This document shows positions 17,313 through 29,765 of a stretch of DNA of 64,000 nt, piece by piece. A program made the translations under genes and the position numbers. How positions within the stretch are numbered: the stretch's first letter is position 1; every line of letters starts with the position of its first letter. The stretch comes from Pontibacter anaerobius (lineage in GTDB: Bacteria; Bacteroidota; Bacteroidia; Cytophagales; Hymenobacteraceae). The notes beneath the pieces are model-generated. The model had not been told where the DNA came from and did no database searches. It saw only the letters and a program-made list of their open reading frames with translations. The stretch spans positions 248,001-312,000 of the forward strand of contig NZ_JAPFQO010000007.1 in NCBI RefSeq assembly GCF_026241195.1, in the 5' to 3' direction.

Positions 17313-17948
17313 ATGAAAAAGAATGTATTGCTAATGATACTCGGGGTAGGTTTTCTGAGCGCCTGCAACAATCCTGAGGGTGATGTTGAAAACGATACCA
17401 TGAGCGAAGCCACTGCCGACTCAGCTGTAGTGTATGATGATGAGCGCGGGCGTGTAGAAGCCGACGCCGTAGAAATAATAGATGTGGGGGAAGACTTCTG
17501 GGCTGGTATAGACTGGGATGCGCCTGTTACAGAAGATCCTGAAATGAAGGAAGCGGGGGTCGAAGTTCGCGCCAGCAATGAGTACAATATCTACGGTATG
17601 GATGATAAAGTGCTTTTCGATACCGATAAGGCCGAGATAAGGCCGGAAGGGGAAGAAAAGCTGCAGCAGATTGCCGAAGAAATTAAGAGCCTGCCGCCTA
17701 ATGGCCCTATCCGCATCTTCGGGCATGCAGATGCCCGTGCCGGCAACGAGTATAACAAAGAGCTTTCTGCCGATCGCGCCAACGCCGTAAAAGACTGGCT
17801 CCAGAACAAAGGTGGAATAGATGCAAACCGACTCTCTATTGAAGCTATGGGAGAAACAGCGCCACGGGCCACTAACGAAACTGCCCGAGGCCGCCAGCTT
17901 AACCGCCGTGTAGCCATTGTGGCCGTGACACGCGAGCCTCAACAGTAG
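17313..17948 (+). CDS. OmpA family lipoprotein
   Basis: 211 residues. The signal peptide ends LGVGFLSAC, a lipobox, so Cys18 is probably lipidated. A ~75-residue acidic linker with many D/E follows. The OmpA-like peptidoglycan-binding domain occupies the C-terminal ~110 residues: VLFDTDKAEIRPEGEEKLQQIA, IRIFGHADARAGNEYNKELSADRANAV and the closing GRQLNRRVAIVAV. The conserved Asp and Arg that hold diaminopimelate are present. It should tie the outer membrane to the cell wall. It is monocistronic. Confidence 0.93.
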   Translation: MKKNVLLMILGVGFLSACNNPEGDVENDTMSEATADSAVVYDDERGRVEADAVEIIDVGEDFWAGIDWDAPVTEDPEMKEAGVEVRASNEYNIYGMDDKVLFDTDKAEIRPEGEEKLQQIAEEIKSLPPNGPIRIFGHADARAGNEYNKELSADRANAVKDWLQNKGGIDANRLSIEAMGETAPRATNETARGRQLNRRVAIVAVTREPQQ

Positions 17949-17969
17949 CTAAGTATAACAACAGGCATC

Positions 17970-17999
17970 AAGCCGCTGGTTGCTCGCCAGCGGCTTTTG
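17970..17999 (+). terminator. Terminator after the OmpA lipoprotein gene
   Basis: A 10-bp perfect stem AAGCCGCTGG / CCAGCGGCTT is followed by a short T-rich tail. Confidence 0.85.
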
Positions 18000-18098
18000 T
18001 CTAAAGTATAAGCTGTAGCCTTGCAGACGCAAGTCTAAACAAGTTTGTATTTTTCAATATTTTACTTACCTTCTGTTATACTTTCCATCACTCTGTTT

Positions 18099-18509
18099 AT
18101 GTTTAAATTATACTTCAGGAACAGCTTTGTGCGCATCTACTATGATAAAGAACAGCGGCTGGGCAAAGCTATCTGGAACGGACATTTAACCGGGGCGGAG
18201 TTCCGGGAGGCAACGTTGCTGTGTCTGGACTTAATGGATAGGTATGAGCTGAAAGGGTGGCTGGGGGATAATCGCAAGATGGACTCTATAGTTCCTGCTG
18301 ACCTGCAGTGGAGCCTGCGTGTGTTTGTGCCCCAGTTGGTAGAAGGGCCACTGTTGCGTTTGGCAAACCTGCCTTCTGAGCATGAAGGGCATCAAAAGGC
18401 GTTGGATGTGATGATGGAAAAGAAAAACAAGCTGGACCAGCAACTGTTGATCCGTGAGTTTGAAGCAGAAGAGGAGGCCATGGCCTGGTTAAGGGAGGTG
18501 GCTTACTAA
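18099..18509 (+). CDS. STAS/SpoIIAA-like protein of unknown function, copy 1 of a tandem pair
   Basis: 136 residues from ATG 18099, chosen because it aligns with the start of the next gene; a TTG at 18045 is less likely. The sequence VRIYYDKEQRLGKAIWNGHLTGAEFREATLLCLDLM, a middle KMDSIVPADLQWSLRVFVPQL, and a final EEEAMAWLREV follow the length and ending of SpoIIAA-like (STAS-related) small proteins. That assignment is an inference from pattern only. Its downstream neighbour is a clear paralogue. Confidence 0.65.
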   Translation: MFKLYFRNSFVRIYYDKEQRLGKAIWNGHLTGAEFREATLLCLDLMDRYELKGWLGDNRKMDSIVPADLQWSLRVFVPQLVEGPLLRLANLPSEHEGHQKALDVMMEKKNKLDQQLLIREFEAEEEAMAWLREVAY

Positions 18510-18675
18510 AACTGCCCTTGGGCTTAAGCCTGCAGGGGTACTAATTTTCGCAGCTTAGCGTTTGGCACGCCCTTTTTTTATAACTTACAGCCGCAAGTGC
18601 TGCTAAAACGGCGTACTTGCCTCTTTTACTTTGATGATTATGACGAGGCTATGCGTAGTCTTGGTGGGCAGGCAA

Positions 18676-19080
18676 ATGCAACAATACTTTAAAAATAACT
18701 TTGTTACCTTTCTTTATGATACCCAGACCCGTTTGGGGAAAGCCGAATGGAGAGGGCATTTAAAGGGTTCAGAACTGAGAGAGGCTTATCTCCTGGTGCT
18801 GGATATGATTGATCGGTTTTCTTTAACCAGGTGGCTGGCCGATGATCGCCAAATGGAATCAATAGACCCTGCCGATCTGCAGTGGAGCCTGGAGGTGTTT
18901 GTGCCCCGAATCGCTAAAAGTTCGCTGCTGCGCATGGCCCGGCTCCCCTCTCGCTTCGATGAGAACCGGCAGGCCGTAAAGCAAATGATCGTGAAGGGGC
19001 ATACCTTTGACCTGGACCTGGTGCTCTGCGATTTTTCTGACGAACAGGAAGCGATGGCCTGGCTGATGGAGCCGCTGTAG
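18676..19080 (+). CDS. STAS/SpoIIAA-like protein of unknown function, copy 2 of a tandem pair
   Basis: 134 residues from ATG 18676, aligned end to end with the gene at 18099 (for example RLGKAEWRGHLKGSELREA, ADLQWSLEVFVPRI and EQEAMAWLMEP). By eye roughly half the positions are identical. In-frame start codons at 18634 and 18640 would add an unaligned basic tail. The 167-base gap suggests separate transcription. Together the pair is a recent-to-moderate tandem duplication. Confidence 0.65.
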   Translation: MQQYFKNNFVTFLYDTQTRLGKAEWRGHLKGSELREAYLLVLDMIDRFSLTRWLADDRQMESIDPADLQWSLEVFVPRIAKSSLLRMARLPSRFDENRQAVKQMIVKGHTFDLDLVLCDFSDEQEAMAWLMEPL

Positions 19081-19167
19081 GCCATTTCTGCGTAGGACTA
19101 GCGCTGCGGAATCGAAAACCTTGTAAGCACTTTTGATAAATCCCTGCTCGCTCTCGTACAGGTATAG

Positions 19168-19257
19168 ATGCAAAAAACTGTTTCGCTGGAGCCAAGGAAG
19201 TACTACCACCTCTACACCCGGGGCGACAACAGAGACTTAGTCCCTGTAATGTGTTAA
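19168..19257 (+). pseudogene. N-terminal remnant of a second RAYT-type transposase
   Basis: An ATG-started 29-codon frame reads LEPRKYYHLYTRGDNRDL. This closely resembles the N-terminal YYHxYNRGxNR segment of Bacteroidota REP-associated (Y1-type) transposases. The similarity stops near 19240, just where the opposite-strand transposase remnant ends (19237), and a stop follows. It looks like the stub left by a deletion or insertion junction. No catalytic HuH or Tyr region remains. Confidence 0.6.
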
Positions 19258-19754
19258 GAAGCCGAATAGGTCTTTGTTTTCCTGATAGAACCCAGCAGAT
19301 GAGTAGGCGTATTCTTCCGGTAGCGCAGCCAGCTGCCACCTCTCCTGAATAGGGTTGTGGTGTATGTACTCTAACTTTTGCTCAGTAACTGAAATAGAAT
19401 AGCAGTAGATCGACAGCGGGTTACGCTCCCATAGCTGATACTTCCGATCTTTAGCGTTTACCTGGAATCTCTCCAGAACAGCTGGGTGATGCTCACTCAG
19501 GTCATACTTTATCTGCTGCGCCGTATACTTCAGGAAATCCCGTTGCACGTCTTCACGCTTGTGGGGGCTTCCATTTTCCAGAGCAGATGGAGGTGGTTTG
19601 GCATGATTACAAAAGCGTATACTTTTACCCGTTTCTGCTCCACCAGGTAGCCTAGACTGTCTACAATAATCTGTTTATACTTATCGGGCTTTAGCAGGTG
19701 CTTCCACTCCAGAATAGTGGCTGTGAAGAAAGCGATATGCTGTTGCTCATGCAT
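19237..19754 (-). pseudogene. REP-associated tyrosine transposase (RAYT), frameshifted
   Basis: Two minus-strand frames together make one Y1-transposase. 19754 to about 19563 encodes MHEQQHIAFFTATILEWKHLL and onward through VIMPNHLHLLWKMEAP, with the HLH metal/HuH motif. 19548-19237 continues HKREDVQRDFLKYTAQQIKYD and ends with LEYIHHNP, holding the catalytic Tyr. The frames join at a run of five G on the plus strand (19563-19567), where one more base restores the whole protein. The gene is thus broken by a single homopolymer slip, or the base is missing by sequencing error. REP-like hairpins lie just upstream. Confidence 0.85.
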
Positions 19755-20417
19755 TTACTAAGGTACTACTTTGTACACCCAGATGTTGCGTGGTGGTCGG
19801 CTGTTCCTCCTTGCCTTTGCCACCCTTCTTATCGCCTGCCGTGCCCGCCGTTGTAATATCTGTGTGTCGCAGATATCATGTCGGCTGCTGTTTTCACCTA
19901 CCGTGTCCGCCGTTGTTGGTGTTTTCACCAACAACCACTTTTAGCTAACCGACAGCGGCTGCTCATATTTCTCTTGCTGCACATATTAGGTCGTTGAGGG
20001 TGTAGTTGGCTGTTTCTTCGTTACTACTGTCAGAACTAACCAACAGTAGTAGCCTATACTCCCACATGTGCAGCTTTGGCTATGAGAAGTATGAATTGTT
20101 TCTGCTACGTTGCTGTCGTCTTAGTTGTTGGTGAAAACACCAACAACGGCGGAAAGATTATTCAACCGGATAATTTCCTCATGAAGTGGAGTATCATCTT
20201 TTGTATATATATATTCTGCGACTTAATTATGTCTGCCGACATATAGTTAAATCCGCTTCCAATGAAGCATACTATTTTCATTTGTTTTGTCTTTACGATG
20301 GGCTAAAAGTGAAGGCAACAGTATTCCATCCACTGGCAGGGCGCCAGCAGTAACATGGAATGTGTAAGAGGTAGGAAAAAGAAGAAGGAGGACAACGTGC
20401 CCTCCTTCTTTAGTTAT
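19755..20417. repeat. REP-like hairpin cluster, 663 bases, no gene
   Basis: Directly upstream of the broken RAYT gene lie several palindromes. Two carry the same head CCGCCGTTGTTGGTG in opposite orientation (19907-19935 and 20124-20152). Each forms a perfect 10-bp hairpin GTTGTTGGTG / CACCAACAAC with a 4-base loop. A third (about 19849-19879) has the same GCCCGCCGTTGT head but a different stem (ATATCTG / CAGATAT). A fourth, headless palindrome (TACTACTGT / ACAGTAGTA) is at 20022-20051. This fits REP/REPIN sequences mobilised by a RAYT. Confidence 0.75.
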
Positions 20418-22799
20418 TTACGATCCGCAAGCTTCGCAAGCGTCTGGGTTGTCTAGCGAGCAACTCATGTCGCTGCGGTTTTGGTCTTGGCTGTAAACCG
20501 GCGAAAGGGTTTCGGCGGCTTGTTTCTCTACGGTAAACTTGATGGCGTCTACAGCAGACTTGGTGCGCAGGTAGTACATACCTGTTTTCAGGCCGCGCTT
20601 CCAGGCGTGGAAGTGCATGGAAGTCAGCTTGCCGAAGTTCACGTTCTGCACGTGCAGGTTCAGCGACTGGCTCTGGCAAATAAACGCGCCACGGTCGGCA
20701 CTCATATCAATCACGGCACGCTGGCTGATCTCCCACACTGTTTTGTACAGGTCTTTGATGTGCTGCGGGATGTTCGGGATATCCTGCACAGAACCGTTGG
20801 CAGCGATGATGTCGTTCTTCATCTTATCGTTCCAGATACCTAGCGCGATCAGGTCTTTGAGCAGGTGCTTGTTCACCACCATAAACTCACCACTCAGTAC
20901 GCGGCGCAGGTAAATGTTAGAAGTATAAGGCTCAAACGACTCGTTGTTACCCAGGATCTGGGCTGTAGAAGCTGTTGGCATAGGGGCCAGCAACAGCGAG
21001 TTACGTGCACCATGTTCCATTACGTCTTTGCGCAGGCTTTCCCAGTCCCAGCGGCCTGACTCTGGCGTAACACCCCACATATCAAACTGGAACTTACCTT
21101 CTGATAGCGGAGACCCTTTAAACGTTTCGTAAGGGCCTTGTTTCTTGGCAAGGTCTTTAGAGGCCGTCATGGCCGCAAAGTAGATCGTCTCAAAGATATC
21201 CTTGTTTAACCCTTTCGCCTCGTCACTCTCGAACGGCATACGCAGGTGAATAAAAGTATCCGCCAGGCCCTGCACACCCAAACCGATCGGGCGGTGACGC
21301 ATGTTTGAGTTTTGCGCCTCCGGTACTGGGTAATAGTTTATGTCGATAACCTTGTTCAGGTTAACAGTGGCGTGATACGTTACATCAAACAGCTTCTGGT
21401 GGTCGAAGGTCTTGTTGCCGTTGTCATCTTCTTTCACAAAGCGCGGCAGTGCCAGCGAGGCAAGGTTACAAACAGCTACTTCGTCTTCGCTGGTGTACTC
21501 CATAATCTCGGTGCACAGGTTCGAGCTCTTGATCGTGCCCAGGTTCTGCTGGTTGCTCTTGCTGTTCGCATTGTCCTTGTACAGCATGTAAGGCGTACCT
21601 GTTTCGATCTGCGACTCCAGCACATGGAACCACAGGTCCTGCGCTTTTACGGTTTTGCGGGCACGGCCCTCGCGCTCATACTTCTCGTACAGGCGCTCAA
21701 AGTCTTTGCCCCAGCAGTCGGCCAGGCCAGGCGCTTCGTTCGGGCAGAACAGGCTCCAGTCGCCGTTCTCCTCCACGCGCTTCATGAACAGGTCTGGTGT
21801 CCAGAGGGCATAAAACAGGTCGCGGGCGCGGTTCTCTTCCTTACCATGGTTCTTCTTCAGCTCCAGGAACTCGAAGATGTCGGCATGCCACGGCTCCAGG
21901 TAAATCGCGAAAGCTCCTTTGCGCTTGCCGCCGCCCTGGTCCACGTAGCGGGCTGTGTCGTTAAACACCTTCAGCATCGGGATGATACCGTTAGAAGTGC
22001 CGTTGGTGCCTTTAATATATGATCCTGTGGCGCGCACGTTGTGGATGCTCAGGCCAATACCGCCAGCGCTCTGCGAGATCTGGGCGCACTGCTTCAGGGT
22101 ATCGTAAATGCCTGGTATGCTATCGTCCTTCATGGTTAGCAAGAAGCACGAGGACAGCTGTGGCTTAGGCGTACCGGCGTTAAATAAGGTTGGGGTGGCG
22201 TGCGTAAACCACTTCTCAGACATGAGGTTATAAGTCTCAATGGCAGATTCGATGTCCTCCTTGTGGATACCCACGGCCACACGCATCAACATGTGCTGCG
22301 GACGCTCCACAATCTTGCCGTCCAGGCGAAGCAGGTAGGAGCGCTCCAGTGTCTTATAGCCGAAGTAATCGTAGTTGTAGTCGCGGTCGTAGATGATAGT
22401 AGAATCGAGCAGGGCCGCGTTTTTACGGATAATCTCATACACATCCTTGGCGATCAGCGAGGCGTTCTCACCGGTTTTAGGGTCTGTGTAAGTATACAGG
22501 CGCTTCATGGTGTTGGAGAATGACTTGCTCGTAACCTTGTGCAGGTTAGAGATCGCCACACGGGCGGCCAGCACGGCATAGTCCGGGTGCTTGGTCGTCA
22601 GCGACGCAGCGGTCTCGGCAGCCAGGTTGTCCAGTTCTACAGTTGTAACACCATCGTAAATTCCGTCAATCACTTTCTTGGCTACCTCAATCGGTGACAC
22701 ATAATCCATGTGCAAGCCATAGCACAGCTTCTCGATGCGTGCGGTAATCTTGTCGAATTTGACGGACTCGCGTCTGCCGTCTCGTTTAACTACTAACAT
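20418..22799 (-). CDS. nrdA: Ribonucleoside-diphosphate reductase, alpha subunit (class I)
   Basis: 793 residues. It starts with an ATP-cone ([21 protein letters not shown]), the allosteric on/off site. The catalytic core has the redox Cys in [14 protein letters not shown], the N-x-C-x-E active site [11 protein letters not shown] and the [15 protein letters not shown] barrel segment. The C-terminal thiol pair is CEACGS in the last six residues. With NrdB it reduces ribonucleoside diphosphates to make DNA precursors. It lies 366 bases downstream of nrdB on the same strand, with two hairpins between, so it may have its own promoter. Confidence 0.97.
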   Translation of the reverse strand: MLVVKRDGRRESVKFDKITARIEKLCYGLHMDYVSPIEVAKKVIDGIYDGVTTVELDNLAAETAASLTTKHPDYAVLAARVAISNLHKVTSKSFSNTMKRLYTYTDPKTGENASLIAKDVYEIIRKNAALLDSTIIYDRDYNYDYFGYKTLERSYLLRLDGKIVERPQHMLMRVAVGIHKEDIESAIETYNLMSEKWFTHATPTLFNAGTPKPQLSSCFLLTMKDDSIPGIYDTLKQCAQISQSAGGIGLSIHNVRATGSYIKGTNGTSNGIIPMLKVFNDTARYVDQGGGKRKGAFAIYLEPWHADIFEFLELKKNHGKEENRARDLFYALWTPDLFMKRVEENGDWSLFCPNEAPGLADCWGKDFERLYEKYEREGRARKTVKAQDLWFHVLESQIETGTPYMLYKDNANSKSNQQNLGTIKSSNLCTEIMEYTSEDEVAVCNLASLALPRFVKEDDNGNKTFDHQKLFDVTYHATVNLNKVIDINYYPVPEAQNSNMRHRPIGLGVQGLADTFIHLRMPFESDEAKGLNKDIFETIYFAAMTASKDLAKKQGPYETFKGSPLSEGKFQFDMWGVTPESGRWDWESLRKDVMEHGARNSLLLAPMPTASTAQILGNNESFEPYTSNIYLRRVLSGEFMVVNKHLLKDLIALGIWNDKMKNDIIAANGSVQDIPNIPQHIKDLYKTVWEISQRAVIDMSADRGAFICQSQSLNLHVQNVNFGKLTSMHFHAWKRGLKTGMYYLRTKSAVDAIKFTVEKQAAETLSPVYSQDQNRSDMSCSLDNPDACEACGS

Positions 22800-23165
22800 A
22801 GCGTATACAATTAACGGGTGTAAAAGACCCGGGTGGTTAATAAAAGATATATAAAAGGCCGCTGCCGCTGCAGCAGGTGGTTGTACTTTAGAGATACATA
22901 CAATCAGCCCATACGCAAGTGCGTGTGTAAGCCGTTGTAGTACAAATGATTATGCGCAAAGCTAAATGCTTTTACTATATAGAAGGGTTGAGATACCCTT
23001 TTAGGTGGCGGTGATGCCACCTACGGTTCCGGTTGCGGATTTGCGGTCACCTCTGTTGCTTCTACTGCCGCCCGGCATTACGGTAATATAAGAGTATGTT
23101 CAGGTGGGGAAAGAAGGTGTGCTTTTTCCCTTTGGTCACCTAAACATACAAAGGAATATCTAATC
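22800..23165. other. nrdB-nrdA intergenic region, 366 bases
   Basis: No gene is seen. Two hairpins lie together: AAGGGT...ACCCTT near 22983-23001 and TAGGTGGC / GCCACCTA at 23002-23023. Neither has a T-run on the minus strand, so they may be processing or attenuation sites rather than terminators. Confidence 0.45.
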
Positions 23166-24125
23166 TTAAAAGTCTTCGTCCAGAGAGAACATCTTTTTGT
23201 CTTTGTCGCCCAGTACGCCGGCCTTCTGGTACTCGCCCACGCGTTTCTCGAAGAAGTTGGTCTTGCCCTGCAGCGAGATCATCTCCATAAAATCGAATGG
23301 GTTAGTGGAGTTGTAGATCTTCTTGCAGCCCAGCTCGCCCAGCAGGCGGTCGGCCACAAACTCAATGTACTGGCTCATCAGTTTGGCGTTCATCCCGATC
23401 AGGTCTACCGGCAGCGCATCAGTTACAAACTCCTGCTCTATGCTTACCGCATCGCGGATAATTTCATGCACACGGCTCTCCGGCAGCTTGTTTACCAGCA
23501 TCTTGTACAGCAGGCAGGCAAAATCGCAGTGCAGGCCTTCGTCTCTCGAGATCAGCTCGTTAGAGAAGGTGAGGCCCGGCATCAGGCCGCGCTTCTTCAG
23601 CCAGAAAATAGAGCAGAAAGAGCCCGAGAAGAAAATACCCTCCACAGCCGCAAAAGCGATCAGGCGCTCAGCAAAGTTCTCGCTCTCGATCCACTTCAGC
23701 GCCCACTCCCCTTTGCGTTTCACGGCAGGCACCGTTTCCAGGGCGTTAAACAGGTGGTCTTTCTCCGCCTGCTTCTTTACATAAGTATCTATAAGGAGCG
23801 AGTAAGTTTCGGAGTGGATGTTCTCCATCATAATCTGGAAGCCATAGAAGCAGCGCGCCTCCGGTATCTGTACCTCGTTCATGAAGTTAACGGCCAGGTT
23901 CTCGTTCACGATGCCATCGGAGGCAGCGAAGAAGGCCAGCACGTGGCTGATAAAGTGGCGCTCGCCGTCATTCAGGTTCTCCCAGTCCTTCAGGTCCTGG
24001 CTAAGGTCAATTTCCTCGGCTGTCCAGAAGCTGGCTTCTGCCTTCTTGTACATCTGCCATACCTCGTCGTTCTGAATCGGGAACAGTACAAAGCGGTTAG
24101 GGTTCTCTTGCAGTATTGGCTCCAT
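23166..24125 (-). CDS. nrdB: Ribonucleoside-diphosphate reductase, beta subunit (class I)
   Basis: 319 residues. The ferritin-like metal ligands are in place: E in [12 protein letters not shown], ExxH in [13 protein letters not shown] with the radical-forming Tyr close after, E in VEGIFFSG, and ExxH in RDEGLHCDF. The C-terminal tail FSLDEDF is the peptide that docks into NrdA. The presence of the Tyr suggests class Ia-type radical chemistry. The gene is first in the nrdB-nrdA order. Its upstream region has a TATATTTG box and DnaA-box matches. Confidence 0.97.
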   Translation of the reverse strand: MEPILQENPNRFVLFPIQNDEVWQMYKKAEASFWTAEEIDLSQDLKDWENLNDGERHFISHVLAFFAASDGIVNENLAVNFMNEVQIPEARCFYGFQIMMENIHSETYSLLIDTYVKKQAEKDHLFNALETVPAVKRKGEWALKWIESENFAERLIAFAAVEGIFFSGSFCSIFWLKKRGLMPGLTFSNELISRDEGLHCDFACLLYKMLVNKLPESRVHEIIRDAVSIEQEFVTDALPVDLIGMNAKLMSQYIEFVADRLLGELGCKKIYNSTNPFDFMEMISLQGKTNFFEKRVGEYQKAGVLGDKDKKMFSLDEDF

Positions 24126-24243
24126 AATTTTGTAAATAAGCGTTTTATTGGTTGAAGGGGTAAGCTGATTAGCTTAGAAAACACCCCGTTTAAATTTCTT
24201 TTTGGGTGGATGTCTGATCTGGCACCCGGTAGTATCCTGACTT

Positions 24244-24251
24244 CAAATATA
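24244..24251 (-). promoter_or_regulatory. -7 promoter box for nrdB
   Basis: On the minus strand TATATTTG matches TAnnTTTG. It would give an nrdB leader of about 110 bases. No TTG is seen at the -33 spacing, which leaves room for an activator such as DnaA. Confidence 0.45.
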
Positions 24252-24290
24252 TAGAAATGAACTTGATTTCGAGGGTTAAAGTTGTTCAAT

Positions 24291-24656
24291 TTATGCACAT
24301 GCCCTTGCCGCTGAATTTAGGCCGGTTTTGCTCGTAATGCACATGGTTATCCACATTGTAATTCACGTATATGCAAAGTATGAAATATTAGCAAAAGTAC
24401 ATGTATTGCCTGTTTAGTGCATTTGAGCATGATTTGGGGAAGGAAATGGGTAGATTTTTCTGAAGCGGAGGGTGTGTGCACAGGTTTGTACTTGCTGCCG
24501 AAGAGAAAGCATAGGGGTGGACACATTCTTTGTTTACGCTTTTGTGGAAAAGTATGGCACGGTAGATCGGGTGCAAGTATTTGATGTAAAACTGCTTATG
24601 CGATTTATTGACAAGTTGTGAAATTGTATATACACATATACACATACTTTTCCACA
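24291..24656. promoter_or_regulatory. Cluster of four DnaA-box matches between nrdB and rplU
   Basis: Four exact matches to the DnaA-box consensus TTWTNCACA are present: TTATGCACA (24291-24299, +), TTATCCACA (24347-24355, +), TGTGGAAAA (24543-24551, i.e. TTTTCCACA on -) and TTTTCCACA (24648-24656, +). Two one-mismatch sites (ATATACACA) lie at 24628 and 24636. About 0.02 such matches would be expected by chance in this length. They lie in a 644-base divergent intergenic region (24126-24769). Likely roles are DnaA control of nrdBA, as known in E. coli, or a replication origin. Confidence 0.6.
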
Positions 24657-24705
24657 TGCCTGTGTAAGGGAGGTGGCGTAGAGGAACAATTTGTTATACA
24701 AGCCG

Positions 24706-24736
24706 TTGCAAATATCAAAATGAAGCCGTACTTTTG
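24706..24736 (+). promoter_or_regulatory. Promoter of rplU-rpmA
   Basis: TTG (24706-24708), a 20-base spacer, then TACTTTTG (24729-24736) matches the Bacteroidota primary promoter exactly. The leader to the rplU ATG is about 30 bases. Confidence 0.85.
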
Positions 24737-24769
24737 CGGACTAAATCTTTTAAACATACATTGAAGCTG

Positions 24770-25078
24770 ATGTACGCAATTGTAGAAATCGCAGGTCAAC
24801 AGACCAAAGTAGAGAGCGGTAAGTTCATCTACGCTAACAAGCTTTCCGGCAATGAAGGTGACGCCGTTGAGTTCGCCAATGTTCTTCTAACAGACGACAA
24901 CGGTACAATCACTGTTGGTGCTCCTTTCGTGGATGGTATCAAGGTAACCGGTAAGATCTTGGGTGAGGTGAGAGCCGACAAGGTTCATATCTTCAAGAAG
25001 AAGAGAAGAAAAGGGTATAGAAAGTCGAGAGGTCATCGTCAGAACTATACTAAAGTTCTTATCGAAAACATTGGTTAA
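24770..25078 (+). CDS. rplU: 50S ribosomal protein L21
   Basis: 102 residues from ATG 24770; an upstream TTG falls inside the promoter. The family opening MYAIVEIAGQQTKVESGKF and the RNA-binding end KKKRRKGYRKSRGHRQNYTK are unmistakable. L21 binds 23S rRNA in the large subunit. The gene is followed 70 bases later by rpmA, the usual partner. Confidence 0.98.
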   Translation: MYAIVEIAGQQTKVESGKFIYANKLSGNEGDAVEFANVLLTDDNGTITVGAPFVDGIKVTGKILGEVRADKVHIFKKKRRKGYRKSRGHRQNYTKVLIENIG

Positions 25079-25148
25079 GCAGTAAGAAGAAATTAATCGT
25101 AGAACCTTTTGGGCTTAGCTTGCTAACCCAATTAAATAGTAAAAGAAA

Positions 25149-25421
25149 ATGGCACACAAAAAAGGCGTTGGTAGTTCCAATAACGGCCGCGAATCGCATT
25201 CTAAACGACTGGGTGTTAAGATTTACGGTGGCCAGGAGATTATTGCAGGTAACATCATTGTAAGACAAAGAGGTACTGCACACCACCCAAGCACTAACGT
25301 GGGTATGGGTAAAGACCACACACTGTTTGCTCTGACTGACGGTGTGGTACAGTTCAGAAAAGGTAAGAAAAACCGTTCTTACGTTTCTGTAGTACCAAAT
25401 AACGTAGAGGCAGAAGCTTAA
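25149..25421 (+). CDS. rpmA: 50S ribosomal protein L27
   Basis: 90 residues. The start [20 protein letters not shown] and the middle [22 protein letters not shown] split here are diagnostic of L27, whose N-terminal tail reaches the peptidyl-transferase centre. It has no cleavable N-terminal extension of the Firmicutes type. Operon with rplU; a strong terminator follows. Confidence 0.98.
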   Translation: MAHKKGVGSSNNGRESHSKRLGVKIYGGQEIIAGNIIVRQRGTAHHPSTNVGMGKDHTLFALTDGVVQFRKGKKNRSYVSVVPNNVEAEA

Positions 25422-25446
25422 TTAAGCTTTATTGCTACAAGACAAG

Positions 25447-25479
25447 AGAGGGGTGCCCAACGGGTGCCCCTCTTTTTTT
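25447..25479 (+). terminator. Terminator after rpmA
   Basis: A 12-bp stem (AGAGGGGTGCCC / GGGTGCCCCTCT, with two G-U pairs) is followed by seven T. Confidence 0.92.
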
Positions 25480-25573
25480 GAAAAATAATTGACGCAAGCG
25501 TAACATCCCGCTAGAGCCGGCGTACATATAAGCAAGGATCGGATTCGTGATTAAACGAAGAAGATTCTAAAGG

Positions 25574-25606
25574 AAAAGGACACGATAAGTGTCCTTTTCT
25601 GTTTTT
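25574..25606 (+). terminator. Second, orphan terminator-like hairpin upstream of the SAM riboswitch
   Basis: The 10-bp stem AAAAGGACAC / GTGTCCTTTT closes on a 5-base loop and is followed by CTGTTTTT. The rpmA terminator already lies 100 bases upstream, so this hairpin may end a short unrecognised RNA between 25480 and 25606. Confidence 0.7.
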
Positions 25607-25686
25607 ATACCTCCCATACTTCTCTCCGCTCGCCATTTTCGTGTAACTAATTTCTTTTTTCCACGGATATACCTTTACTTTGTTAT

Positions 25687-25845
25687 TCTTATCAAGAAAG
25701 ACTGAGGGACAGGGCCCGATGACGTCTTAGCAACCATGTATAAAGCTTGGTGCTAACTCCCTCCTGGTGCAACAGCAGCCAGGGAAGATAAGATTGATCC
25801 TGCCTTACCTCAGGTGTCCTTCTTGATAAGCCGCGTAGAAGACTT

Positions 25846-25853
<8 letters not shown>
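25687..25853 (+). promoter_or_regulatory. SAM riboswitch (S-box) with start-codon sequestering platform, controlling metH
   Basis: The S-box core is readable: GAGGGACAGGGCCCGATGA, then TTAGCAACC, then GGTGCTAACTCC and the closing GGGAAGATAAGA. P1 pairs TCTTATC (25687-25693) with GATAAGA (25787-25793). The same 5' strand, CTTATCAAGAA (25688-25698), is perfectly complementary to TTCTTGATAAG (25820-25830). That 3' strand can instead pair with CTTATGAGAAG (25843-25853), which contains the ATG. SAM binding should therefore favour sequestering the start and turn metH off. There is no T-run, so control is probably at translation. Confidence 0.88.
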
Positions 25854-29580
<3,727 letters not shown>

Positions 29581-29585
29581 GAATC

Positions 29586-29757
29586 AAACCACCCCTGCCC
29601 CTCCTTGTCCAAGGAGGGGAGCCTGCTATTACTTTATTACATTTCAAGTTTTATAACTGAAGGCTATTGAATGCAATAGCACAAACTATGAACTCTAAAA
29701 ATTGAAGTTGTAGGTAAAGTTCCCCGCCTTAGACAAGGAGGGGTTAGGGGTGGTTGG
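29586..29757. repeat. Inverted-repeat element between metH and metF (MITE-like)
   Basis: Two nearly identical ~35-base arms in opposite orientation (29586-29622 and 29721-29757) enclose about 98 bases. Each arm has ACCACCCCT followed by a CCCCTCCTT...AAGGAGGGG palindrome. Further copies of the same arm occur at 50978-50997, 51129-51151 and 51251-51288. It ends 9 bases before the metF ATG and so may affect metF expression. Confidence 0.7.
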
Positions 29758-29765
29758 ACCCGGCA

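Noticed and set aside
19755-20417. A CRISPR array at the hairpin cluster
   Set aside because: The repeats are few, in inverted orientation and irregularly spaced, and no cas gene is near. They fit REP elements better.
24126-24769. A firm call of oriC
   Set aside because: The DnaA boxes are real matches, but I see no clear AT-rich unwinding element or dnaA gene, and DnaA control of nrdBA explains them as well. It is kept as a finding, not a feature.
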